A DNA stretch of 64,000 bases from Hetaerina americana (Eukaryota; Arthropoda; Insecta; Odonata; Calopterygidae). The stretch covers positions 463,058 to 527,057 of the forward strand of contig JAKTNV010000174.1 in the NCBI GenBank assembly GCA_022747635.1, given 5' to 3'. The notes under the pieces were generated by a model. It was given only the letters and a program-made list of their open reading frames with translations. It did no database searches and was not told the origin of the DNA. Shown in pieces: positions 45,520 to 58,000 of this stretch (position 1 is its first letter; each line of letters starts with the position of its first letter). The position numbers and the translations under genes were made by a program.

Positions 45520-46839
45520 CTATTTTTATCAAAACGTTCCCGGAATAACCACCGTTTGGCGCTCCCATCGTTCTGATTTGAGTTCCGATTTTTTTGTTAA
45601 ATTGGTACATCTGTTGTTGATATTCCCTTTAAGTCTTAGTGTCATAACTTGACATTTGCAAAAGTTACGTAACCAAGAGTACATCTATCTCTGTGTGTGT
45701 TGGCGATTTTTTACAATTGCAGAAATGGATTTAAATTTGCAACAACGAACTTGTATTAAATTTTGCGTAAAAAACGGATTTAGTGGCGCACGGACGTTGG
45801 AAATGTTGGAAAAGTGTTTCGGCAACGATTCTCTAAAAAAACGGTCGTTTACCAGTGGCACGTGCGGTTCAGAAGTGGTCGTGAGTCAATCGAAGATGAT
45901 GAACGCAGTGGCAGACCATCGACATCGAAAGTCGGTGAAAAAATTGATAAAGTAAAAGAAATGTTGGTCAATAACCGCAAATTACCATCACAGAAATAGC
46001 GGAGGACTTGAACATTGCCCATGGATCCGCCCAAGACATTGTGGTTAATGATTTGGGTTTCCGTCGTGTAGCATGCCAAAAGACCTCAATTTCATGCAAA
46101 AAAGAGACCGTTTTGACGTCGGAAAAGACATGATTTTCGAGGCTGAATCCTATCCCACATTCATCAAAAGGATCATTATTGGAGACGAGACGTGGGTTTA
46201 TGAGTACGACACGCAATCCAGACATCAGGCAAGTGAATGGCGTTCACAAAATGAGCCGAGACCAAAAAAACCACGTCGTTTTCAGTCAAAAAAGAAGGCA
46301 ATGCTGACGGTTTTCATGGATTACAACGGTGTAGTGCATCATGAATTTTTGCCAGAAGGCCAGACAGTAAACAAAGAGTATTATTTGGGTGTTATGAGAC
46401 GTTTGCGTGAAGCAATTCGCCGAAAGACACCAGAAATGTGGGCAGAAAACTCGTGGATTTTGCACCATGATAACGCACCGTCGCACAGTGCTATCATTAT
46501 TCGTAATTTTTTGACGAAAAATGCAACAAATACCATCCAACAGCCACCGAATTCACCTGATTTGGCTCCCTGTGACTTCTTTCTGTTCAATCGAGTTAAA
46601 AAACCATTACGGGGAACGCGTTTTAGCAGCCGAGAGGAAGTAATGGAAAAATCGCAGGAAGCACTGATGGATATACCGAAAACCGAATATAAAAAATGTT
46701 TCGAGGATTGGATCAAGCGCTGGCATAAGTGTGTTGCAGTCGATGGGGATTACTTTGAAGGGGACAATATAGATTTAGATGAATAAACTTGTATTTTTAA
46801 TTTTCTGAATAAATTCCGGGAAATTTTTGATCAAGGTAG
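45520..46839 (+). mobile_element. mariner (DD34D) element, copy 1
   Basis: 1320 bp with imperfect terminal inverted repeats: CTATTTTTATCAAAACG at the left end and CTACCTTGATCAAAAAT as the reverse complement of the right end, both followed by TCCCGGAAT. They agree at about 22 of 27 positions. TA duplications at 45518-45519 and 46840-46841 flank it. Removing the element and one TA leaves 'gaagaaatatagagaaag', one base off the usual satellite 'gaagaaatttagagaaag'. This proves insertion into a pre-existing satellite monomer. Confidence 0.95.
45725..46786 (+). pseudogene. mariner transposase, frameshifted
   Basis: Starts MDLNLQQRTCIKFCVKNGFS at 45725. A frameshift in an A-run near 45835 moves to a frame with VYQWHVRFRSGRESIEDDER, another near 45980 to EIAEDLNIAHGSAQDIVVND, and a third near 46070 to an intact 237-codon block. 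That block holds the whole catalytic domain: IIGDETWVYEYD (first Asp), HHDNAPSHS (second Asp), and SPDLAPCDFFLF with 34 residues between the second and third Asp, i.e. DD34D. The C-terminus GDNIDLDE ends at a normal stop. The DNA-binding half is broken by three frameshifts, so no functional transposase is made. The catalytic half alone could be translated only from an internal start. Confidence 0.95.
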
Positions 46840-48999
46840 TATAGAGAAAGAACGCGTTTACATCCAAAATACGATCATTGGATAAAAACTAGCCTTTTTA
46901 GTGGACATGCCGCAAAACATGCGCCACCAATGTTTGCGGTTAAAAAACAAACGAATTTTGAAAAAAGTAGTTAGAAAAACTTGCAGGGAAATAATTGAGA
47001 GAAAATTTACGATTTCACCAAAAACACAAAAAATACATTAAATCGAGGAGTTCTCCGTGGAAATCCCACATCAAATACTAGTTTAAGTTATAACGATATA
47101 ATTTGCGATGTAAAAGACAACGAATGAGGAAAAAAAGAGTTAAAATGACTTGAATTCATAAAAAGTTTAGAAAATACGTAAATGCATGAAAAATGCGATG
47201 ATTGAATAAAAACTAGCAGTTTTCAGTGGACTCGCCCCAAAACATTCGCGTTTCAAAAAATCCGACCTACATTTCGATTGAAAAATCAACGAATTTGGAA
47301 TAAAGTAGTTTGGAAGTACTACATTAAATACGTGTTGAAATAAGACAACATAGTTTGCGATGGAGAAATCAACGAATGATGAAAGAAGAAGTTTTAAATT
47401 AAACGAAAACACGGAAAATATATAAAAACGAGCTGTTTTCTGTCAAAACTCCACTTCAAATACTTGTTTAAATTAAAACGACATTTTAAGCGAAGGGGAT
47501 ATACACGAAAAAGTAGTTTGATTTACTTATATTGAAGAAATTTAAAGAAAGTACGCGTTTTCATCAAAAATACGATAATTAAATGAAAACTAGCCGTTTT
47601 CAGTGGACATGCCGCAAAACATGCGCGTGGAAAATCATAACACCAATGTTTGCGGTTAAAAAACCAACGAATTTTGAAAAATGTACTGTGAAAAACTTGG
47701 AAGGAAATTATATAGAGAAAATTTACGATTTCAGCAAATACACATAACATACTTAGAAACGAGAAGTTATCTCTGGAAATACCACATCAAATACTAGTTT
47801 AAATTATAACGATATAATTTGCGATTTAAAAGACAACGAAAAGAAGATAAAGTAAACACTTGCAGTTTTCAGTGGAATGGCAACAAAACGTACGCGTTGA
47901 TAATAATAACAACTTTTTTTCGATCGAAAAATCAACGGATTAAAAAAAAAATACGCGATTTCTTCGAAAATACGTAGATTGAATAAAAACGAGCAGTTTT
48001 CTGTTGAAATACCAGATAAAACCCGTGTTCAAATTTACGAACATATTTTCGATAGATAAATCCACGAATGATGAAGAATGGCCCTTCAAACAATGAAATT
48101 GAAAAAAGTTAAAGAAAATACGAGATTACATTGAAAATACGAAGATTGAAAGAGAACTAGCTGTTCTCAGTGAAGTCGCCACAAAAAATGCGCGCTTAAA
48201 ATCAAAACAAAAATTTCTGCTATTAAAAATTAAACGAATTTTGAAAAAAGTAGTTCGATATACTTGAAAGGAAAATATTGAGAGATTATTAACGATCACA
48301 TCGAAAACACGAAAATTAAATATAAACGAGCTGTTCTCAGTGGAAATACCGATTTTTATGCGTGTTAAAATTAAAACGACATACTCTGCGTTGAGAAAAT
48401 ACGTGAATGCATAAAAAATACGATGATTGAATAAAAACTACCAGTTTTCAGTGTACTCGCCTCAAAACATACGTGTTTAAATAATTAAGCATATTTTACG
48501 ATAGAAATTTAACGAATTTTAAAAAAAGTAGTTCGAAATACTTAAAAGGAAAATATTGGGAGAAAATTACCGATTCCATCAAAAAAACGAAAATTAAATA
48601 AAAAGAGCTGTTCTCTGTGGTAATACCAATTTAAAATGCGTGGTAAAATTAAAACGATATATTTTGCGGTTGAGAAATCAACGAATGATGAAAAAATGGG
48701 TTTGAAATTTAACGATATCATCAAAAACACGGAAAATAATTAAACGAGTTGTTTTATTTGGAAATACCACAAAATACGTGTTTACATTAAAATAACGAAT
48801 TTTTCGATCGAAAAATTAGCAAATCATGAAAAAAGGAGTGTAAAACTTAACGATTTCATTGAAAAAACGGAAAAAAAGATAAAAACCGGCTGTTTTCTGT
48901 GGAAACTCCACTTCTAATACTTCTTCTAATTAAAACGACATTTTTAGCGATGGAGAAATAAACGAAAAAGGAGTTTGATTTACTTAAATTGAAGAAATA

Positions 49000-50319
49000 C
49001 TATTTTTATCAAAACGTTCCCGGAATAACCACCGTTTGGCGCTCCCATCGTTCTGATTTGAGTTCCGATTTTTTTGTTAAATTGGTACATCTGTTGTTGA
49101 TATTCCCTTTAAGTCTTAGTGTCATAACTTGACATTTGCAAAAGTTACGTAACCAAGAGTACATCTATCTCTGTGTGTGTTGGCGATTTTTTACAATTGC
49201 AGAAATGGATTTAAATTTGCAACAACGAACTTGTATTAAATTTTGCGTAAAAAACGGATTTAGTGGCGCACGGACGTTGGAAATGTTGGAAAAGTGTTTC
49301 GGCAACGATTCTCTAAAAAAACGGTCGTTTACCAGTGGCACGTGCGGTTCAGAAGTGGTCGTGAGTCAATCGAAGATGATGAACGCAGTGGCAGACCATC
49401 GACATCGAAAGTCGGTGAAAAAATTGATAAAGTAAAAGAAATGTTGGTCAATAACCGCAAATTACCATCACAGAAATAGCGGAGGACTTGAACATTGCCC
49501 ATGGATCCGCCCAAGACATTGTGGTTAATGATTTGGGTTTCCGTCGTGTAGCATGCCAAAAGACCTCAATTTCATGCAAAAAAGAGACCGTTTTGACGTC
49601 GGAAAAGACATGATTTTCGAGGCTGAATCCTATCCCACATTCATCAAAAGGATCATTATTGGAGACGAGACGTGGGTTTATGAGTACGACACGCAATCCA
49701 GACATCAGGCAAGTGAATGGCGTTCACAAAATGAGCCGAGACCAAAAAAACCACGTCGTTTTCAGTCAAAAAAGAAGGCAATGCTGACGGTTTTCATGGA
49801 TTACAACGGTGTAGTGCATCATGAATTTTTGCCAGAAGGCCAGACAGTAAACAAAGAGTATTATTTGGGTGTTATGAGACGTTTGCGTGAAGCAATTCGC
49901 CGAAAGACACCAGAAATGTGGGCAGAAAACTCGTGGATTTTGCACCATGATAACGCACCGTCGCACAGTGCTATCATTATTCGTAATTTTTTGACGAAAA
50001 ATGCAACAAATACCATCCAACAGCCACCGAATTCACCTGATTTGGCTCCCTGTGACTTCTTTCTGTTCAATCGAGTTAAAAAACCATTACGGGGAACGCG
50101 TTTTAGCAGCCGAGAGGAAGTAATGGAAAAATCGCAGGAAGCACTGATGGATATACCGAAAACCGAATATAAAAAATGTTTCGAGGATTGGATCAAGCGC
50201 TGGCATAAGTGTGTTGCAGTCGATGGGGATTACTTTGAAGGGGACAATATAGATTTAGATGAATAAACTTGTATTTTTAATTTTCTGAATAAATTCCGGG
50301 AAATTTTTGATCAAGGTAG
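49000..50319 (+). mobile_element. mariner (DD34D) element, copy 2
   Basis: Identical, as far as I can see, to 45520-46839, with the same flanks (TA at 48998-48999 and 50320-50321) and the same surrounding satellite. It is a product of the 3480-bp duplication, not of a second transposition. Confidence 0.95.
49205..50266 (+). pseudogene. mariner transposase, frameshifted, copy 2
   Basis: Carries the same three frameshifts as the copy at 45725-46786 and the same intact 237-codon catalytic block (49553-50266). Shared lesions show the element was already dead when the satellite unit duplicated. Confidence 0.95.
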
Positions 50320-52092
50320 TATAGAGAAAGAACGCGTTTACATCCAAAATACGATCATTGGATAAAAACTAGCCTTTTTAGTGGACATGCCGCAAAACAT
50401 GCGCCACCAATGTTTGCGGTTAAAAAACAAACGAATTTTGAAAAAAGTAGTTAGAAAAACTTGCAGGGAAATAATTGAGAGAAAATTTACGATTTCACCA
50501 AAAACACAAAAAATACATTAAATCGAGGAGTTCTCCGTGGAAATCCCACATCAAATACTAGTTTAAGTTATAACGATATAATTTGCGATGTAAAAGACAA
50601 CGAATGAGGAAAAAAAGAGTTAAAATGACTTGAATTCATAAAAAGTTTAGAAAATACGTAAATGCATGAAAAATGCGATGATTGAATAAAAACTAGCAGT
50701 TTTCAGTGGACTCGCCCCAAAACATTCGCGTTTCAAAAAATCCGACCTACATTTCGATTGAAAAATCAACGAATTTGGAATAAAGTAGTTTGGAAGTACT
50801 ACATTAAATACGTGTTGAAATAAGACAACATAGTTTGCGATGGAGAAATCAACGAATGATGAAAGAAGAAGTTTTAAATTAAACGAAAACACGGAAAATA
50901 TATAAAAACGAGCTGTTTTCTGTCAAAACTCCACTTCAAATACTTGTTTAAATTAAAACGACATTTTAAGCGAAGGGGATATACACGAAAAAGTAGTTTG
51001 ATTTACTTATATTGAAGAAATTTAAAGAAAGTACGCGTTTTCATCAAAAATACGATAATTAAATGAAAACTAGCCGTTTTCAGTGGACATGCCGCAAAAC
51101 ATGCGCGTGGAAAATCATAACACCAATGTTTGCGGTTAAAAAACCAACGAATTTTGAAAAATGTACTGTGAAAAACTTGGAAGGAAATTATATAGAGAAA
51201 ATTTACGATTTCAGCAAATACACATAACATACTTAGAAACGAGAAGTTATCTCTGGAAATACCACATCAAATACTAGTTTAAATTATAACGATATAATTT
51301 GCGATTTAAAAGACAACGAAAAGAAGATAAAGTAAACACTTGCAGTTTTCAGTGGAATGGCAACAAAACGTACGCGTTGATAATAATAACAACTTTTTTT
51401 CGATCGAAAAATCAACGGATTAAAAAAAAAATACGCGATTTCTTCGAAAATACGTAGATTGAATAAAAACGAGCAGTTTTCTGTTGAAATACCAGATAAA
51501 ACCCGTGTTCAAATTTACGAACATATTTTCGATAGATAAATCCACGAATGATGAAGAATGGCCCTTCAAACAATGAAATTGAAAAAAGTTAAAGAAAATA
51601 CGAGATTACATTGAAAATACGAAGATTGAAAGAGAACTAGCTGTTCTCAGTGAAGTCGCCACAAAAAATGCGCGCTTAAAATCAAAACAAAAATTTCTGC
51701 TATTAAAAATTAAACGAATTTTGAAAAAAGTAGTTCGATATACTTGAAAGGAAAATATTGAGAGATTATTAACGATCACATCGAAAACACGAAAATTAAA
51801 TATAAACGAGCTGTTCTCAGTGGAAATACCGATTTTTATGCGTGTTAAAATTAAAACGACATACTCTGCGTTGAGAAAATACGTGAATGCATAAAAAATA
51901 CGATGATTGAATAAAAACTACCAGTTTTCAGTGTACTCGCCTCAAAACATACGTGTTTAAATAATTAAGCATATTTTACGATAGAAAATTTAACGAATTT
52001 TAAAAAAAGTAGTTCGAAATACTTAAAAGGAAAATATTGGGAGAAAATTACCGATTCCATCAAAAAAACGAAAATTAAATAAAAAGAGCTGT

Positions 52093-55000
52093 TCTCTGTG
52101 GTAATACCAATTTAAAATGCGTGTTAAAATTAAAACGATATATTTTGCGGTGGAGAAATCAACGAATGATGAAAAAATGGGTTTGAAATTTAACGATATC
52201 ATCAAAAACACGGAAAAAAATTAAACGAGTTGTTTTATGAGGAAAAACCATAAATACGTGTGTACATTCAATATAACGTATTTTTCGATGGAGAAATTAA
52301 CAAATCATGAGAAAAGGGCTTTTAAACTTAACGATTTCGTTGAAAACACGAAAAAAAAGATAATAACGAGCACTTTAATGTGGAAACTCCACTTCAAAAA
52401 CTTGTTTAAATTAAAACGACATTTTTAGCGTTGGAGAAATAAACGAAAAAGGAGTTAGATTTACCTGAATTGAAGAAATGTAGAAACAGTACGCGTTTTA
52501 ATCCAAAATACGATTATTAAATGGAAACTAGCCGTTTTAAGTGGACACACCGCAAAACATGCGCGTGGAAAATCATAACACAAATGTTTGCGGGTAAAAA
52601 TCCAACGAATTTTGAAAAATGTAGTTTGAAAAACTTGCAAGGAAATAATTGAGAGAAAATTTACCTTTTCAGCTTAAACACAAAGAAATCCGTAAAATCG
52701 AGGAAATACCATTTCAAATGCGTGTAAAATTAAAAGGACATACTCTGCGATGAAGATATCATCAAATGATGAAAAGAGGTGTTTTAATTACTTAAATTAA
52801 ATATATTTAGAGAAAACACGCATTTCATCGAAAATACGAAGATTGATAAAAAGCTAGCAGTTTTCAGTGTTCTCCCCACAAAACATACGTGTTTTGAAAA
52901 TTACCCATATTTTGCGATTGAAAAGTAAACAAATATCGAAAAAGTAGTTTGAAACTCTTGAAAGGAAAATATCGAGGGTTAAATAACGATTGCATCGAAA
53001 ACACGAAAATTAAATAAAGATGAGCCGTTTTCCGTTTGAATGCCACATAAATTACGTTTTTAAATTAAAACTTCATATTTTGCGGTGGAGAAATCAAGGA
53101 ATGATGAAAAAAGGGGTTTGATATTTAGCGATATCATCGAAAACACGGAAAAAAATTAAACGAGTTGATTTATTTGGAAATGCCACAACACACGTGTTTA
53201 CATTAAAATAACGTATTTTTCGATAGAGAAATTAACAAATCATGAAAAAAGGAGTGTAAAATTTAACGATTTCATTGAAAACACGGAAAATAGATATAAA
53301 CGAGCTCATTTTGTGTTGAAAATCCCCTGCAAATACTTGTTTAAATTACAACTACATTTTAAGCGATGGAGAAATGAACGAAAAAGAAGTTTGGTTTACT
53401 TAAATTAAAGAAATTTAGAGAAAGAACGCGATTTCATCCAAAATACGATAATTGGATGAAAACAAGCCTTTTTAAGTGGACACACCGCAAAACATGCGCG
53501 TGGAAAATCATAACACAAATGTTTGCGGGTAAAAATCCAACGAATTTTGAAAAATGTAGTTTGAAAAACTTGGAAGGAAATTATTTAGAGAAAATTTACA
53601 ATTTCAGCAAAAACACAAAAAATACTTATTATCGAGAAGTTATCTCTGGAAATACCACATCAAATACTAGTTTAAATTATTACGATATAATTTGTGATTT
53701 TAAAGACAACGAAAAGAAGATAAAGTAAACATTTGCAGTTTTCAGTGGAATGGCAACAAAACGTACGCGTTGATAAAAATAACAACTTTTTTTCGATCGA
53801 AAAAATCAACGGATTAAAAAAAAATACGCGATTTCTTCGAAAATACGTAGATTGAATAAAAACGAGCAGTTTTCTGTGGAAATACCACATAAAACCCGTG
53901 TTCAAATTAACGAACATATTTTCGATAGATAAATCAACGAATGATGAAGAATGGCGCTTCAAACAATGAAATTGAAAAAAGTTAAAGAAAATACGAGATT
54001 ACATTCAAAATACGAAGATTGAAAGAGAACTAGCTGTTCTCAGTGAACCCGCCAGAAAAAATGCGCGCTTAAAATCAGCACACCAATTTCTGCGGTTGAA
54101 AATTCAACGAATTTTGAAAAAAGTAGTTCGATATACTTGAAAGGAAAATATTGAGAGAAATTTAACGATCACATAAAAAACACGAAAATTAAAAAAACCG
54201 AGCTGTTCTCTGTGGAAGTACCAATTTAAATGCGTGTTCAAATTAAAACGACATACTGCGCGAAAAGAAATCATCGAATGATGAAAAAAGGTGTTTGAAA
54301 CTCTTGAAAGGAAAGAATCAAGGATAAATAACGATTGCATCGAAAACACGAAAAGTAAATAAAGACGAGCAGTTTTCCGTTTAAATTCCACATAAATCAC
54401 GTGTTTAAATTAAAACTGTATATTTTGCGGTGGAGAAATCAAGGAGTGATGAAATAGGGGTTTGAAACTAAACGATATCATCGAAAATACGGAAAAAAAT
54501 TAAAAAGGTTGATTTATTTGGAAATACCACAACACACGTGTTTACATTAAAATAACGTATTTTTCTATGGAGAAATTAACAAATCATGAAAAAAGGAGTG
54601 TAAAATTTAACGATTTCATTGAAAACACGGAAAATAGATATAAACGTGCTCATTTCTGTTGAAACTCCACTGCAAATACTTGTTAAATTACAAAGACATT
54701 TTAAGCGATGGAGAAATAAACGAAAAAGGAGTTTGGTTTACTTAAATTAAAGAAATTTAGAGAAAGAACGCGATTTCATCCAAAATACGATCATTGGATG
54801 AAAACTAGCCGTTTTAAGTGGACACACCGCAAAGCATGCGCGTGGAAAATCATAACACAAATGTTTGCGTGTAAAAATCCAACGAATTTTGAAAAATGTA
54901 GTTTGAAAAACTTGGAAGGAAATAATTGAGAGAAAATTTACGTTTTCAGCTTAATCACAAAGAAATCCATAAAATCGAGGAAATAACATTTCAAAGGCGT

Positions 55001-58000
55001 GTAAAATTAAAAGGACATACTCTGCGATGAAGAAATCATCAAATGATGAAAAGAGGTGTTTTAATTACTTAAATTAAATATATTTAGAGAAAACACGCAT
55101 TTCATCGAAAATACGAAGATTGATAAAAAGCTAGCAGTTTTCAGTGTTCTCGCCACACAACATACGTGTTTTGAAAATTACCCATATTTTGCGATTGAAA
55201 AGTAAACAAATATCGAAAAAGTAGTTTGAAACTCTTGAAAGGAAAATATCGAGGGTTAAATAACGATTGCATCGAAAACACGAAAATTAAATAAAGGCGA
55301 GCAGTTTTCCGTTTGAATGCCACATAAATTACGTGTTTAAATTAAAACTTCATATTTTGCGGTGGAGAAATCAAGGAATGATGAAAAAAGGGGTTTGAAA
55401 TTTAACGATATCATCGAAATTACGGAAAAAAATTAAACGAGTTGATTTATTTAGTAATACCTCAACACACGTGTTTACATTAAAATAACGTATTGTTCGA
55501 TGGAGAAATTAACAAATCATGAAAAAAGTAGTGTAAAATTTAGCGTATTTATTGAAAACACGGAAAATAGATATAAACGAGCTCATTTCTGTTGAAACTC
55601 CACTGCAAAAACTTGTTTATATTACAACTACATTTTAAGCGATGGAGAAATGAACGAAAATAGAGTTTGTTTTACTTAAATTAAAGAAATTTAGAGAAAG
55701 AACGCGATTTCATCCAAAATACGATCATTGGATGAAAACTAGCCGTTTTAAGTGGACATACCGCAAAACATGCGCGTGGAAAATAATAACACAAATGTTT
55801 GCGGGTAAAAAACCAACGAATTTTGAAAAATGTAGTTTGAAAAACGTAGTTTGAAAAACTTGGAAGGAAATAATTGAGAGAAAATTTACCTTTTCAGCTT
55901 TACACAAAGAAATCCATAAAATCGAGGATATACCATTTCAGATACGTGTAAAATTAAAAGGACATACTCTGCGATGAAGAAATCATCAAATGATGAAAAG
56001 AGGTGTTTTAATTACTTAAATTAAATATATTTAGAGAAAATACGCATTTCATCGAAAATATGAGGATTGATAAAAAACTAGCAGTTTTCGGTGTTCTCGC
56101 CACAGAACATACGTGTTTTGGATATTACCCATATTTTGCGATTGAAATTTCAAGGAATACCGAAAAAAGTAGTTTGTAACTCTTGAAAGGAGAATATCTA
56201 GGGTAAAATAACGATTGCATCGAAATCACGAAAAATAAATAAAGACGAGCAGTTTTCCGTTTGAATGCCACATAAATTACGTGTTTAAATTAAAACTTCA
56301 TATTTTTCGGTGGAGAAATCAAGGAATGATGAAAAAAGGGATTTGAAACTAAACGATATCATCGAAAACACGGAAAAAAATTAAACGAGTTGATTTATTT
56401 GGAAATACCACAACACACGTGTTTACATTAAAAAAACGTATTTTTCCAAAACCAACGAATTATTAAAAAAAAAGTTTCATAAACTGGGAAGGAAATAATT
56501 GAGAGAATATTTACGATCTCACCAAAAACACAAAAAAATCATAAAATCGAGGAGTTCTCCGTGGAAATCCCACATCAAATACTAGTTTAAGTTATAACGA
56601 TATAATTTGCGATGTAAAAGACAACGAATGAGGAAAAAAAGAGTTTAAATGACTTGAATTCATAAAAAGTTTAGAAAATACGTAAATGCATGAAAAATGC
56701 GATGATTCAATAAAAACTAGCAGTTTTCAGTGGACTCGCCCCAAAACATTCGCGTTTCAAAAAATCCGACCTACATTTCGATTGAAAAATCAACGAATTT
56801 GGAATAAAGTAGTTTGGAAGTACTACATTAAATACGTGTTGAAATAAGACAACATAGTTTGCGATGGAGAAATCAACGTATGATGAAAGAAGAAGTTTTA
56901 AATTAAACGATGTTACCGAAAACACGGAAAATATATAAAAACGAGCTGTATTCTGTGAAAACTCCACTGCAAATACTTGTTTTAATTAAAACGACATTTT
57001 TAGCGAAGGGGATATACACGAAAAAGTAGTTTGATTATCTTAAATTGAAGAAATTTAGAGAAAGTTCGCGTTTTCATCCAAAATACGATCATTGGATGAA
57101 AGCTTAACGTTTTCAGTGGACACGCCGCAAAACATGCGCGTGGAAAATCATAACACTATGTTTGCGGTTAAAAAACTAACGAATTTTGAAAAATGTAGTT
57201 TGAAAAACTTGGAAGGAAGTTATTTAGAGAAAATTTACGATTTCAGCAAAAACACAAAAAATACTTAAAAACGAGAAGTTATCTCTGAAAATACCACATC
57301 AAATCCTAGTTTAAATTATAACGATATAATTTGTGATTTTAAAGACAACGAAAAGAAGATAAAGTAAACACTAGCAGTTTTCAGTGGATTGGCAACAAAA
57401 CGTACGCGTTGATAATAATAAAAACATTTTTTCGATCGAAAAATCAACGGATTAAAAAAAAATACGCGATTTCTTCGAAAATACGTAGATTGGATAAAAA
57501 CGAGCAGTTTTCTGTTGAAATACCAGATAAAACCCGTGTTCAAATTTACGAACATATTTTCGATAGATAAATCCACGAATGATGAAGAATGGCCCTTCAA
57601 ACAATGAAATTGAAAAAAGTTAAAGAAAATACGAGATTACATTGAAAAACGAAGATTGAAAGAGAACTAGCTGTTCTCATTGAAGTCGCCACAAAAAATG
57701 CGCGCTTAAAATCAAAACAAAAATTTCTGCTATTAAAAATTCAACGAATTTTGAAAAAAGTAGTTCGATATACTTGAAAGGAAAATATTGAGAGATTATT
57801 AACGATGACATCGAAAACACGAAAATTAAATATAAACGAGCTGTTCTCAGTGGAAATACCGATTTTAATGCGTGTTAAAATAAAACGACATACTCTGCGT
57901 TGAGAAAATACGTGAATGCATAAAAAATACGATGATTGAATAAAAACTACCAGTTTTCAGTGTACTCGCCTCAAAACATACGTGTTTAAATAATTAAGCA

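Larger units (their letters stand above)
45131..48611. repeat. 3.48-kb tandem duplication, unit C1 (carries mariner)
   Basis: Repeated immediately at 48612-52092 with an offset of 3480-3481 bp. It consists of satellite monomers plus a mariner insertion. Differences noticed are single-base length changes in A-runs (at 45381 against 48861, and 48504 against 51984). Confidence 0.9.
48612..52092. repeat. 3.48-kb tandem duplication, unit C2 (carries mariner)
   Basis: Second copy. It ends near 52092-52120, where the 'ggtaaaatt' and 'gcggttgag' variants of the unit give way to 'gttaaaatt' and 'gcggtggag'. Confidence 0.9.

Noticed and set aside
45656..45955. 99-codon mariner frame as a separate small gene
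   Set aside because: From about residue 24 it is the mariner N-terminus, and after the frameshift near 45835 the translation is out of frame with the real protein.
49000..50319. A second, independent mariner insertion
   Set aside because: Same lesions, same TA site and the same satellite flanks over kilobases show that it arose by tandem duplication.
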